This document shows, piece by piece, positions 23,220 through 35,200 of a DNA stretch of 64,000 nt. The stretch comes from Caprimulgus europaeus (lineage: Eukaryota > Chordata > Aves > Caprimulgiformes > Caprimulgidae). A model generated the notes under the pieces. That model was not told where the DNA came from, searched no databases, and saw nothing but the letters and a program-made list of their open reading frames with translations. The translations under genes and the position numbers were made by a program. The DNA is taken from positions 13,883,501 through 13,947,500 of the forward strand of contig OU015541.1 of NCBI GenBank assembly GCA_907165065.1, written 5' to 3'. Within the stretch, counting starts at the first letter, position 1, and every line of letters starts with the position of its first letter.

Positions 23220-23984
23220 GGCATCGGGTTAGAAAGCAGGAAATCTGCGTGCTGCGGGTTTTACTTGGAATTTCTTCTGGTGACCCCAGATAAGATTGTT
23301 AACCCTCGGCTCTGCAGGCGGTTGTACGTGCTCATTTACGGGCTCTGTTTCTGGCTTTTGGGACTGTCTGCATGAGCTAAGTGTTTGAAAGTGTGGCCGC
23401 TCCATCAATCATGGGTGTGTGGTTTTCATGCTTCGGAAGGATCACTTTACCAAAGAGACTGGATTTCTCAATATTTCCTGTACAGTATTAATTTAGTCTC
23501 GTCCCCACACTGCCTGGCCTGGGGAGAGATGATCTCGTGGTGAAGGGTCTGTCCCTACGAGCAAGTGAGCATCACAGATACGGTGGCAGTTCCTACTGCA
23601 GATGGACTTAATGCTGTTGGTGACCACAACTTTGTGTTTGGTTTCATTTTTATAAAGAAGATAAAATAAATAGCATCAATCAGGAGGGACTGTTTCATAT
23701 CTCCATGGTAGACCAAAGAAGACCCTTCCATGTGAGCCAGTACCATGGGTGTCCGTGTGTGTTGGTCCTTAGCTCACAGCCTGCCCTGAACTGCAAGTGA
23801 AATGGCTCCAGTCGTGACACAAGACTTTGTCCTGGGAGACATCACCTGCCAGAAAACAGCAGGTCTCTGCCCAAAACATGCAGTGGTCTTTGAGCCTGCC
23901 ATCAGCATTGCTGAGTGTGTAGCATATTGATAGAACATGATCTGGGATTTATCACGTCCTTCTATATAACTTTGTTCAAAGTGG

Positions 23985-24060
23985 TGGGTTTGGTTTTTTT
24001 ATTTTGGGGTGGGGCGGGTTTGGGAGTTGAGGGGGTTTCTTTGTTGTTGTTTTTTTTTAC
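23985..24060. repeat. T/G-rich low-complexity stretch
   Basis: Alternating T-runs and G-runs (ttttggggtggggcgggtttggg, then ttgttgttttttttta). Confidence 0.7.
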
Positions 24061-24400
24061 ACTGGACACAGCGATAGGCTGGGAGGAAACCACTGAGGTG
24101 GATCATTGCAATGGGAAAACCAAAAAGACAGTACAGATCATGACCACTAAACAAGGTGCTGTGCAGCATCCCACCCACGATGAGATGTGGGGATCTACGT
24201 TATATCATGTCCTCCGTGGCTGGAGCTGCAGGCATGGGAGCATCCTGAGGGTGTGTATACCAACATCCTCTGGAGGGGATGGTGCCTCCCCTCCTGCACA
24301 CCACCATCTGAGGGTGCTTTGGATTTTGTGATGGGGTCCCATTTCTGGGGATGACCCAGCACTGCTCCACCAGCCAGCAAGGGAAAAGGGGCCATGGAGA

Positions 24401-24920
24401 ATCACAGAATCACAGAATGTCAGGGGTTGGAAGGGACCTCAAAAGATCATCCAGTCCAACCCCCCTGCCAGAGCAGGACCACCTAGATGAGTTCATACAG
24501 GAAGGTGTCCAGGCAGGTCTCGAATGTCTCCAGAGAAGGAGACTCCACACCCTCCCTGGGCAGCCTGTCCCAGGGCTCTGGCACCCTCACAGGAAAGAAG
24601 TTTCTTCTCAAGTTTAAGCGGAACCTCCTGTGTTCCAGCTCACACCCATTGCCCCTTGTCCTACCACTGGATACCACTGAGAAGAGCCTGGCTCCATCCT
24701 CCTGACACTCATCCTTCATATATTTATAAACATTAATGAGGTCACCCCTCAGTCTCCTCCAAGCTAAAGAGCCCCAGCTCCCTCAGCCTTTCCTCATCAG
24801 GGAGATGCTCCACTCCCTTCATCATCTTGTTGGCTCTGTGCTGGACTCTCTCCAGCAGTTCCCTGTCCCTCTTGAACTGTGGGGCCCAGAACTGGACACA
24901 ATATTCCAGATGCAGCCATC
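24401..24920 (-). mobile_element. CR1 LINE, ~520 bp, minus strand, ORF2 tail remnant
   Basis: It begins 'atcacagaatcacagaatgt' and stops after 'acacaatattccagatgcag'. The minus-strand frame 24742-24951 keeps [15 protein letters not shown] and [16 protein letters not shown]. The frame 24483-24719 keeps [20 protein letters not shown] and the [15 protein letters not shown] terminus. It is near-identical in plan to the copy at 11206-11806, including the frame break at the same place, so the break may already have been present in the source element. Confidence 0.95.
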
Positions 24921-25511
24921 CCATCATCACGTTGAATGATTTAAAAACCACTGAGACAAAACCAGTTGTGTAAGAAGGGGGCCTGGCCTCTGTGACACTG
25001 ATGCTCTCGGTTCCTGGGCTGACAGCTCCAGTGCGTATGTAAGCCAGGGGGTCATGTAGGTCTTCAATAAAATGACAAGTGGGTGTGATCGTTCTGACTG
25101 TTACAACTTAGAAATTTGGCCCAGGGAGTTATTTCAGGCTTGTGCAGTCTGAAGTTTTCTCACAGCCTGAAATCCCATTTCCAATAGAAATCATAATGTC
25201 CCGTCCCTACGTGCTCTGTCATGAACAAACGGTGACTTCCCTGGAGGTGTCACCCTGGCAGCAGCACAGCCGCTTCCCGGGAGCACTGGCATCAGGAGGG
25301 TGAGATGCAGGCGTCAGGATGTTTCCTGCACAGCTCATGACTTTGCAGAAGTTGGTAGTAGTATTTTCTTTTTTTTTTTTTTTTTCTTTTTTTGTGGCTT
25401 GGTGCTGTTCTCTGAATGTTTTGGGTTTTTTTTTTTTTTTTTTTTAAAAGGTGATGAATACTTTGTACCTGGGCAAGGGGAACTGATTATAGTGGCCTTC
25501 CAATTATCTTC
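24921..25511. other. Unique interval with T-rich runs
   Basis: T-rich sequence spans about 25366-25446, with two T-runs around 'ggcttggtgctgttctctga'. No gene was seen. Confidence 0.5.
25366..25446. repeat. Poly(T)/T-rich compound repeat
   Basis: Two long T-runs (about 25371-25391 and 25427-25445) flanking ~35 bases of mixed sequence. Confidence 0.8.
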
Positions 25512-25856
25512 TAGCAGCCTTCCAATACCTGAAGGGGGTCTACAAGAAAGCTGGGGAAGGACTTTTTGTAAGGGCAGTTAATGCCAGGACAAGGGGAAAT
25601 GGCTTTAAGCTGAAAGAGGGGAGGTTTAGATTAGATATTAGGAAGAAATTCTTCACTGTGAGGGTGGTGAGACACTGGCCCAGGTTGCCCAGAGAAGCTG
25701 TGGCTGCTCCTCCCTGGAAGTGTTCAAGGCCAGGTTGGATGAGGCTTTGAGCAACCTGGTCTAGTGGAAGGTGTCCCTGCTGCTGGCAGGGGGGTTGGAA
25801 CTGGATGAGCTTTAAGGTCCCTTCCAGCCCAAACCAGTCTGTGATTCTGTGATTAA
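25512..25856 (+). mobile_element. CR1 LINE, ~345 bp, plus strand
   Basis: It runs from 'agcagccttccaatacctga' to 'accagtctgtgattctgtga'. It shares 'tgctcctccctggaagtgtt' and the 'ctggatgagctttaaggtcc' ending with the copies at 47441, 53220 and 61330. Only the extreme ORF2 C-terminus and the 3' UTR remain. Confidence 0.94.
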
Positions 25857-26488
25857 CTCTTGCAAGCTGAATCTGAATCCTTGAGAGAAAAGCATGAAGG
25901 ATTCCCCATGTTTCTCGTTCTTTGATGTCCCTGTGCACCATCTCAGAGCTTTCTTAGAGAGGTTCCTAGAGCCAGAAATGCAAACTGGTGACTCAGTGCA
26001 CAGAGTGACTTTTCTACCTTTGACTACAACTTAAACCGCCCAAAGCTGAGCATATTGGGAAGAGGTTTTGCACCACTTGCGAGGTCCTTTGCAGGAGCTG
26101 TAACCGAAATCGGTGGGGACAGAGCAGCAAAAGCAGAATTTCTCTGGTCTCTGGAGCACGCAAACATTTGCTCTGTGGGCTGTGCTGCACCAGCTCTTCT
26201 CTTCATACAGGTTGTTTTGTTTCCTGTGGTGTCTGTGTTGCTGTTGAAGCAGTTCCACGAACCTCCTGTTTCTCCCAGGGCTGTTTGCATGGCAGGTGTT
26301 TGCTGTGATAAAATATTGATGGGGAGGAGGAAGGAAGGCTTCGCTCTCTGTCTGTCTCTATCTCACGTTAGGTTGGGGTTTTTTTTCAGGTGGGAGGTAC
26401 AGAAAGGGCCACATCTTGATTTTAAAATCAACCAAGAATTTCTAGAATGTGAATATAACTGGGTTTTGATGCAGCTTGGGATAACTCA
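25857..26488. other. Unique interval, nothing recognised
   Basis: A 162-codon plus-strand open frame at 26055-26543 runs into the neighbouring CR1 and has no recognisable domain, so it is treated as chance. Confidence 0.5.
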
Positions 26489-26979
26489 GCACAGGAAAGA
26501 CATGGACCTGTTGGAGCGGGTTCAGAGGAGGCCATGGAGATGATCAGAGGGATAGATCAGCTCTGCTGTGAGGACAGGCTGAGAGAGTTGGGGTTGTTCA
26601 ACCTGGAAAAGAAAAGGATCCAGGGAGACCTTATTGCACCTTTCAATACTTAAAGGGAGCCTGTAAGAAAAAAGAGGAGAGACTTTTTAGCAGGGCCTGT
26701 AGCAATAGGACAAGGGGTGATGGTTTTAAACTAAAAGAGGGGAGATTTAGACTGGATAGAAGGAAGAAATATTTTACGCTGAGGGTGGTGAGACCCTGGC
26801 CCAGGCTGCCCAGAGAGGTGGTAGAAGCCCCATCCCTGGAAACATTCAAGGTCAGGTTGAGTGAGGCTCTGAGCAACCTGCTCTGGTTGAAGATGTCCCT
26901 ACTCACTGAAGGGGGATTGGACCAGATGACTTTTAGAGGTCCTTTCCAACCCAAACCATCCTATGATCTTGTGGTTCTA
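26489..26979 (+). mobile_element. CR1 LINE, ~490 bp, plus strand
   Basis: It starts 'gcacaggaaagacatggacc' in the ORF2 tail and ends 'aaccatcctatgatcttgtg'. It is closest to the 16823 and 19815 copies (shared 'tagcagggcctgtagcaata'). The coding frame is interrupted. Confidence 0.94.
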
Positions 26980-29426
26980 ACTCTGTTAAATCCCTGCCTT
27001 TGCTAGAAGTTGGAGCTGGATGCTGGCATTGGGCTGTCTGAGCAAGGATAGAGGAGCAGGGCAGAAGATGCAGTGGCAGTGAGGTATCTTGGTCTGCGTG
27101 TTGGGCGTACAGCAGCATGTGGTGGTCTGTGCTGGATGTCCCTACAGCAGGTGAAACCATACCTGTCCTGTGCTGGCCCATCAGTGGTCTTCAAATGCCC
27201 TAAAATGCAGCATGTTCCTGCTTATGTTATCTTTGTTTGTGTCCTCAAACTGAAAGAAAAACAGAAAAAGCATCATAAAAACTTCTGAACTCCTTGATGA
27301 GCTGAGCTCTGCCCACTGACCTCTGGACTGCCTGGATCCTTCCAGTGCAGGATGAGACCCCACCATGATCCCTGCCCATAGCATGCAGTGCTGAGCCCTG
27401 AGCCTGGCCTGGGAGCCTGCCTGGGCGAAGGGGCTGGCAGATGTGTGGGCTCCCCGAGCATCACCCGTTTGGCAGCTGGACTGGGCAAGTCTGTGCCCAG
27501 TGTGCAGCAGGAGTCAGAGAAATGGGCCAGAGAAGCAGGTGACATTGAGGTGGTGAAGGGAGCCTTGGAGGGCTAGGACATCAAGCTGCATTTATTTTCA
27601 TTTCATACTCGTTGCATTTCTGCTTTTGTGCTTTTGCCCAGCTCTCTCCTGCCTTTTCTTCCTGCCAGTTCTGATTTTCTGCACCGCCAGGCTGAGGCTT
27701 TCCCAGGTGTAAGTAGAGATGGAGCATAGTGCTCCAGTACAAGGTGATTTTTCCATTCAACAGAGATGCTGAGTATTTAATATCAACCTCTAACCTGCAA
27801 GCAAGAGACTTTCTCCCCTGATGTTGTAGGTGGCAGGTTGGGAAGCCAGGACCTCACTCCATCACATTTCTCTCTTTCTTCGTGCAAAGAAATACATTGG
27901 ATGGTCCTTCCTTCTTCTCAAAAAAAAAAAAAAAAAAAAAAAAAACAACAAACAAACAAACCCCCAAAAAACACAAACCAAAAATCCTGATGCCTCTGGA
28001 CCAGCTGCTTCATGGGAGCAACACCCAGGCAAACATGGAGAAATCAGGAATGAAGGGGAGAAAACCAAATAAGACAAGTACTGGTGTTGAGGCTCTGCTC
28101 TGGCAGGGAAGAAGGAACCTTGCTGCAACAAATGCAAGACTGAATGAGCTTCGAGGAGAGCTGTGGAAGGGAATCACAGGGTTGCACACATCAGGATGAC
28201 CTCCAGTGAGACCAGTAAAGTTCACTGGGTGGCTGTGCCTGCTCAGGTGAGCCGTGTGCTGCAGGCTGCCCAGCCAGTGCAGGGCTTGGGGACTTGGGTT
28301 GGCCTTTGGTCATTTTTATTATTATTTTTTAATACAGAAACTGAAAACCCCCTGCTTTTGTCTTAATTGAAAAGATTAAAAACAAAACCAGAAGGTGAGT
28401 GCCCCAGAAACTTCACTGCACACAAGCTTTACGTGGCTGTGGTTTTTGTTTCTAGCTCGCTGTAACTATCTGATGAGCCGTTTCTGTTGGGTTTTCTTTT
28501 CTATTTTTTTTCTTTTTCTATTTTCCCTGTGTGAAGGAAGACAGAAATTTTTTTTTTCTGGCCAGTCTGTAACTCTGCTGTTCCCAGCTTTTTCTGTTAG
28601 CAGCTGTGTTCCTGCTCGGTGTAAGCAAGTGTGCACCAAATCCATGTGCACGGGCCAGGTCTGAATGTGACCTCCAGCAAGGATGTTAAATGACTCTAAA
28701 AGCCTTTCTGCAGCAGCACGTGTGGAACACCACGGGCCTGGAGTTACTGTTGACTGATGGCTATAACATGAGCTGCAGGGTGAGGATGCAGGATGCCTGT
28801 TCAGCTTGTGGAAGTCAAGTACTTCCAGTATGGGCTCAAGGCTCTATCTAGTCTCTGCTAAGGGTTAAGTAGCTGCTAAGAGTTAAATAAACATATTACT
28901 GAAGAGAGACATATGTATGCTCAGCTCAAACCAATAACTGCTATGTGGGTTTGGGGTTTATTTTTGTTCATTATGATGAACACTTCTGCTTTGTACTTTT
29001 TTTCCTTTTTTTCTGCATACCTTTGGACTTGCTCTTCCTGTTCACCGTTGTTCATGTGCTGTGCTGCCAGTCCTCAGAGCTGATCTCTCAGTGTTTCAGA
29101 TGTTTGCAGTTCCAGACAATACACATTTTTAATTTATGTCATTATCCAGACATCTTGGCTTCTGCTGTGGGGTGTTTTTTTGAAGCTTCACAACACAATG
29201 GCTATTTCCAAAGGAAAGGTGTTGAACTAATTGGTCTGACCAGCTGCAGCAAATCCTACAGCGCAGGATTACTTGAAACTAGAATGATGTGGCTGCTTGA
29301 CTAAGTTGGCACATGGGTATTGAGACTAAATCCTAGAGCATAAAGGAAGATCAAATTCAAGATTTACTGTAGTTGGAAAATGGGAGGTAACATGGTATTT
29401 TCAATATTCTGCTATTAAATGGTGGT
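26980..29426. other. Unique interval, no supportable gene
   Basis: It holds a 26-base A-run (27920-27945) followed by CAAACAAACAAACCCCC. A small direct repeat (CTGCTAAGGGTTAA at 28855, CTGCTAAGAGTTAA at 28873) and T-rich patches near 28315, 28500 and 28545 are also present. No exon recognised. Confidence 0.5.
27920..27966. repeat. Poly(A) run of 26 plus (CAAA)n
   Basis: A26 followed by caacaaacaaacaaaccccc. It is probably a microsatellite. No retroposon body is identifiable upstream. Confidence 0.85.
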
Positions 29427-29682
29427 AGGAAGAGAGGAAATGGCCTCAAGTTGTGCCAGGGAAGGTTTAGATCGGATAATGGGAAGAATTTATTTACTGA
29501 AAGAGGGGTCAAGCTTTGGAACAGGCTGCCCAGGGAAGTGATGGGGTCACCATCCCTGGAAGTGTTCAAAAAATGTGTAGCCATGGCACTTTAGGACATG
29601 GTTTAGTGGGCATGGTGGTGTTGGGTTGACAATTGGACTTGATGATCTTGGAGGTCTTTTCCAACCTTAATGATTCTATGGA
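29427..29682 (+). mobile_element. CR1 LINE fragment, ~255 bp, plus strand
   Basis: It runs from 'aggaagagaggaaatggcct' to 'caaccttaatgattctatgg'. It has the 'acatggtttagtgggcatgg' block shared with the 47248 copy and the 'ggaggtcttttccaacctta' terminus. The body is noncoding, with only the ORF2 terminus retained. Confidence 0.93.
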
Positions 29683-29872
29683 AACATGGTGATACTTCAA
29701 TGGAAGAGTTTTACCTTGTTGCAAGCACAGGTCTTGTCGAGAAACGGGTTTAGCAGCTTTTGCTGATTGAGGAAAGTGATATTCTATCTGGGATTGTCCT
29801 TACAGGAGGATTTTGCCCCTCTGCAGCCTCACACAATCTTTTAAGTGTCAGTACCAAACTGTAGTATAATAG
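29683..29872. other. Short spacer between converging CR1 copies
   Basis: 190 bases of unique sequence between two CR1 3' ends that face each other. Confidence 0.6.
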
Positions 29873-29985
29873 AAACATAGAATCAAAGAACATCTCGAGT
29901 TGTAAGGGATCCATAAAGATCATCGAGTCCAACTCCCTGCTCCTCGTAGGACTGCCTGTAATAAAATACGGATTACAAATGTGTA
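29873..29985 (-). mobile_element. CR1-like 3'-end fragment, minus strand, diverged
   Basis: 'gaaacatagaatcaaagaac', then 'gtaagggatccataaagatc' and 'atcgagtccaactccctgct', match a CR1 3' end in reverse orientation. The pattern differs from the other copies in the window and looks older. Confidence 0.8.
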
Positions 29986-31636
29986 AGTCCTGTCTAAACC
30001 TTGGACTCTGGCATTGCCAGCAGCTGAGGGAGCACTGGCTCTTAGTTTAATATTCTAACACTTGGTTGTGGTTTTTACGTTGGCCTCATTCTGGTGAGGA
30101 TATCCTCGGTATTAGTCACTGCTCGTGGTTGGCATTGAAGGAGGCTCAGGCTTGTTGGAGTGTTGGTAGTACTGCTCACGCTGTGCTTCTGCACTGAACC
30201 AAACCATCTCGGTTTTCCTCGCTGGAGCAGGGCCAGGGAGCCCACCACTGTGGTCAGGGTACAGCACAGGGATGTCGCCCTCCTGCCCTTCTGTCGGGAG
30301 CCAGGTACAGCCCAGGGACAGCGCGTCCTGCTGCCTCGCTTTGCCCTCGCCCTACGAGATGCCACCTCCTGTTGTCCATGGCATCTCTTTAAGAAGAAAT
30401 GTATCTATGTGCTATCAGATAAACAGGAGATTGTTTCTGATCTGGGTATAAAGACAAAGTCCTTATCTAAGATCCTCTTGAATTATGAGGCCTCTCTGAA
30501 AATAGTTTATTCTTAAAGGTTTCCAGCACTGTTCTCGCGTGATACAATGCAGAAAGTCCTTGTGCATCAGACCAGGAGCAGACGTCAATTGAAGGACGTG
30601 CTGAATTACAGCTCATGTGCCAGGAGAATGGGCCAAGTTTGTGATTGTGAATGAGGTTCCTTTGCAACTGTGATTCTTCTGTCTGTTCACAAATTGGGTG
30701 TTGACGCTGTTGTATTTTACTGAATGTGTTTGCCTGGAGGTATTGTTTAAGGAGGAGCTTTCTGTGACTGAATTCCAACCTGTTGGATGTTTGCATGCAG
30801 TTCAGTGTGGTCATTTATTGGGTTTTTTGTATGATTGGTGTGCAGCTGAATAAATGAATGCTCGTTCCTTCAAGCGTTGGCAAGAAGCAGCTTGGAGCCA
30901 GCTTGAATGAGCAGTCTCAAGCCTTGCTCTGCATCCTGACAGCCATCCTGAACTACATCAGGAGAGGTGAAAGCAAGGTCATTTCCTGGAAAGGAGAGAG
31001 AAAAAAATAGTTGTGTTGTTAATAGTTCTTATTGGCAATTTTACATACATATATATATATATATAGGGTTTTTTTAAAAAAAACCCCTTTATTTTAAGGC
31101 TCCTGACACAGCTTCCCACTTCTGTAGCCCTTGGTGGCTTCTCTGGGGATGCCTGCTGTGGTCAATGTGCTGCTGCTGGTGCCCCAGGCTGGACTGTAGC
31201 TGTCCCACCTGCCCACCCGGGATGTTGGGTTCAGCAGTGACAACCATGGCCAGTCTGACTTGGTGCATAGCAGCAGCTGTGTGCCGCTTCTGGGAGCAGG
31301 AAGTTTATCTTAATGGAAATACTATTTATTACAGAAAAAAAATAATAGTAATTTAAGAAATTAGCAGTAATGAGACCATCACATTATGCATATACCCATC
31401 CTTGACTTGCTTACCAAATATTTGACCACCCTCCCTCTGGTAGGTCCCGTCTTCCTTGCAGTCACCAAGATCTGTGTCTGGCTGATGCAGCTCTGATCAC
31501 TCCCCTCACAAATGACTTGTCCTCCTGACCTCAGGAGCTGCAGCTGGTGAAAAGGTCCCTGTGCCGTCCCTTCTGCTGTCCCTGGGACAGTGGCACATCT
31601 TCATTCTCCATAGCCCTCTGCTGTGTATTAGCCATG
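29986..31636. other. Unique interval with a short (AT)n repeat
   Basis: Dinucleotide AT repeat at 31046-31065, followed by T- and A-runs to 31083. No exon or RNA gene recognised. Confidence 0.5.
31046..31065. repeat. (AT)n microsatellite
   Basis: acatacatatatatatatat followed by ataggg: about nine AT units. Confidence 0.8.
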
Positions 31637-32230
31637 TGTCATAGTTTAACCCATCTGGCAGCCAAACACCACACAGCCACTCGCTCACTCCCTTCCCCAG
31701 GGAATAGGGGAGAGAATTGGAAGGGTGAAGGTAAGTAGGCTCGTAGATTGAGATAAGAACAATTTAATAATTGGAATAAAAGAAAACTTAAAATAATAAT
31801 GATTATAATAATGATAATTATAATAATAGAATATACAAATGAGTGATGCACAGTGTAATTGCTCACCACCTGCCAGTAGCGATCCCAGAGGAGTCAAATA
31901 TCCCAAACCTGAAACCACAATCCCAGAATAGTGAGAGAGCCCTCTTTCTGGCCAGCCCTCATTTATATACTGAACATGATCTTATATGATATGGAATATC
32001 CCATTGACAGAGCCAAATGCCTATTTGGGTCTGATAATTTTACTATGCTCCCCACTGCGAACCAGCAAAACATGGGAAGTTGGAAAGTCCTTGATTTCTT
32101 AGCAACAACTAAAAAACATCAGTATGTTATCAACATACTTCTCATAACAAATCCCACACTGAAACCAAAACACAGAGCTGTTCTAGCTACTAAGAAGAAA
32201 ATTAGCTCTATCTCAGCCTAAACCAGGACA
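31637..32230 (-). mobile_element. Endogenous retrovirus solo LTR, both ends present, minus strand
   Basis: On the plus strand it starts TGTCATAGTTTAACCC and ends AACCAGGACA, so the LTR reads TGTCCTGGTT...ATGACA on the minus strand with TG/CA termini. Inside are the (ATAATAATG)-rich segment, 'attgctcaccacctgccagt', and a clear TATA motif (minus-strand TATATAAATG near 31968-31977). Flanks are CCATG and CCCTG, compatible with a 5-bp target duplication carrying one change. There are no internal viral genes, so it is a recombination-derived solo LTR. Confidence 0.92.
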
Positions 32231-35200
32231 CCCTGAAATGAGCTCTGTGCCCCTTCAGCTCGTGATGCAGAAGCACGTCGTTGCCTTGCAGTCATTTTCT
32301 TAGGTGCTGGTATCTCTTGAGGCCGGAAGGATGCACCTTGCAAGAAGGGCTGGGGCAGCAGCACCCTCATTGTTATGGCCACACACACACAAAACACATG
32401 AAGTCATCACTTGCAGATCGTTATCCTGCAGTTCTATCTCATCCCGTAACCACCACCTTCCTTTTCTGATAGGGATCGCGAGCAAAATGCAGGATCTAAT
32501 AGTAAAGGGCTGTGAATTCCCAGTCAGAGAGGATTTGAGGGTTTAAAGACAATTAGCTTTTATGTTTCTGTGTATGGCACGTGGCTCTGGACCAGCATGG
32601 GACTTGGAGGGCAGTGGCCTCCCCAGCTGGGCAGCGTTTCGGTGTTGATTTAAGCCTTTCCATAAGGCACGAGGTGTTTGCAATGATACTGTTAATTTAG
32701 CAAACCCTCAGAGTGACTGCAGCCCTGTGATCCCTGTTAGTGTAACTTCATCCCCTCGGGCAAGCAGATCAGCATTTCCTGGAAAGGAGTGCATGCCAGG
32801 GAGTTTTAGTGAAAGTAGGACATCCGTGTCAAAACAGAGATGAATAAACTGCTGGGAAAAAACCCACGCGAGGGGAAACCAAATGCCAGTGAGTGCGGTG
32901 GGCTCCTCCCCGGGGCTGCGTGTCAGGTGAGCTCGTGGCACAGCTAGCTGGTGAGGACACGGTCAGCGCTGGGTGGGGTGGGATCAGCAAGGCTCTGTTT
33001 TGGTTAGCAAAGACCACAAAGAGAGGTATTACTTATTTATACAGCCCGGATCCGGGTGTGACGGAGTGCGGCACAAAAGCTAAAATGACAGTAATTAGAA
33101 TGGATCCGCACTTAGTGACCCAGAGAAGAGTGAAAACCCGGGAAGATAATCGTGAGTGAAAGAGGCAACACAAACCAGAAAATGGTGACGGTTACAATTT
33201 GAATGAGAAAACGAGCTCCTAAAGCAAACTAGCTCCTGGAAATCCCATTATCACTGACAAATATCCAGCTCCAGGATTGGGGAAGTATCACAGGGAACAT
33301 CTGTTCAGGTAAATAACGAGGATGAATCCGGTTGCTGTTTGCAGACGTTGCCTGCTCCTCTGTTTCAGGTGAGTCAGTTAATACAGGCCACCTGTTTAAA
33401 TCCCTCGCTAGCATTACAGTGCTAACAATTATCACACTCTCTGTGGTCGGGGATTATTGAACACCTGGCTCCTGGCATTAACTGCAGTGTGGCACCACAA
33501 CCGCTCCCACAACAGCAGCTCCAAGGAGAACCCACAGTCTTGGCTTTAAGGATGATAGGTTGCTGAAAAGTTGTTGTGTTTATGAGCCCTCTAAAATGGG
33601 TGAGATTCTAGTAAATTCAAGTCTGGATTCTTACCATTTGCTTGCTGCTCCATCCAGCTATTTCTGGTCAGGTTTTAAAATCCAACAAATTTTGATCCTC
33701 TGATGTTTCTTGAAACTGTTTTGGGTTTAACGAGGGGACCCAGCTCATGAGCTGAAGAAGACCTCAAAGGCCCTGTCTGAAGACAACTTTCATGGCAGTC
33801 AGTTGAGTGGAGGGACTGATTCTATATCTCCACTTTGTAGTCATCCAGCACAAATAATTTATAACCATAAAAATAACCCTGAGAAGGAGCCCTGCTCATC
33901 CAGGAGAACTGGGAGAGTTGGTCTGGCTTTGGACTTGGCAGTCCTGTTGACTCTGTGAGGTCTTCTGGTTGTCTTTGACTTTTTCAAAGATAACTGGAGG
34001 TGGATCAGACTCCCAACTCCTTCAAGGACGTGTGGGATCTTTGGAGAAGAGGCTCCCAGCCTTGCATCCCTGCTGATATACCAAGTGGCACTGTCTTGGC
34101 TGCTTTGGTACAGGAAAATAACGACCATTTGATCTGAGTTGCTCTCAGCCAGAGAACAAAGCTGTGTCATGAGTGCCCGGCTGTAACGGGATGGGGAGAA
34201 GACTGCAGGCTGATCCGTGTGCGTAAAGGGTGGGTGGTGGTTATTCAGGGCTGGGTCAGATGCTTTTCCAGAGCTTTAGTCATGTGTGAGGCCCATTCAT
34301 GTGTAAAGGAAAACAGCGTAGCCCTGGAAGTGCTGTGCACGAACTGAACGCCCCAAGGCAGCCGTCCCTTTGCCTCTGCTCGCTGGAGCCATCTTCTGAG
34401 CAATAGCTGGGGTGGTCCTGCTCTCACTGGCACCCTGAAAAGTAGCAGCTTTTGTGCTCAAAATGTTTGCAGTTCCTGCAGGGGTGAGGATATCCCTCAG
34501 CCTGGGAAGTGAGAGGAAGGTTTCAAGCCATGGTGGATGCTTCTCCCAGCAGTTGACATGGGCTGGACATGGTCACAGTGAGATGAAGCAGGACCAGGAG
34601 CTAGGCATGGGCCAAGCACCAAAAGCAACGTCATCTGTTTGAAAAGGACCACAGTGGAAAGAACTTCAAGCAGCTCTGGTGTGCTCTGGGAAGCTGTGAG
34701 TGTTCATGGGGATTTCCTGTGGATTTGAGGACAAGCTTTAGTTCAGAGGTTAGTCTGGTGGTCTTTTGATGACAGGAGATGAAGTGAACAGTGCAGCTGT
34801 GTCATCCATAATGAATGGAGGTGGGAGCAGCTTCATGGTGAATCTTGGCTCATGCTGGGTGTGAGCCCCTTGGTGCCAGGACTAATGATGGGGAAAATTA
34901 AGCAGGAAGTCCATCTCCAGAGTTGTTATACATCTGGTAGAACATCTCTGAACCTGCTGAGAGCTTGGGCTCTGCAGGCTAGCAGAGCCTGAGGCTGAGG
35001 CATACCCCCACCCTTCTGGGAATCACAAGCATTTTGGGGACAGAAGCTGTGCTTCTCAGGGTACCAGTGAGATCAAGACCACCTGACCTGTCACTCAGAG
35101 GTTTAATTTAATTAATGCTGTCCCCAGCATCCCTGGCATGGTGACACACCATGTGATCCCTTGGAGAGCTCTAGGGTAGCCTGGCTTGGCCATCTTGGCC

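Larger units (their letters stand above)
22373..24400. other. Unique interval with CT-rich tract, candidate regulatory block and T/G-rich tract
   Basis: CT-rich sequence lies at about 22555-22615. The part from 22860 to 23480 keeps CpGs in an AT-moderate setting and contains a consensus TATA box (23211). A T/G-rich stretch lies at 23985-24060. No coding gene recognised. Confidence 0.45.

Noticed and set aside
31780-31835. AT-rich (TAATAATG)n as an independent microsatellite
   Set aside because: It is an internal segment of the LTR, present in all five copies.
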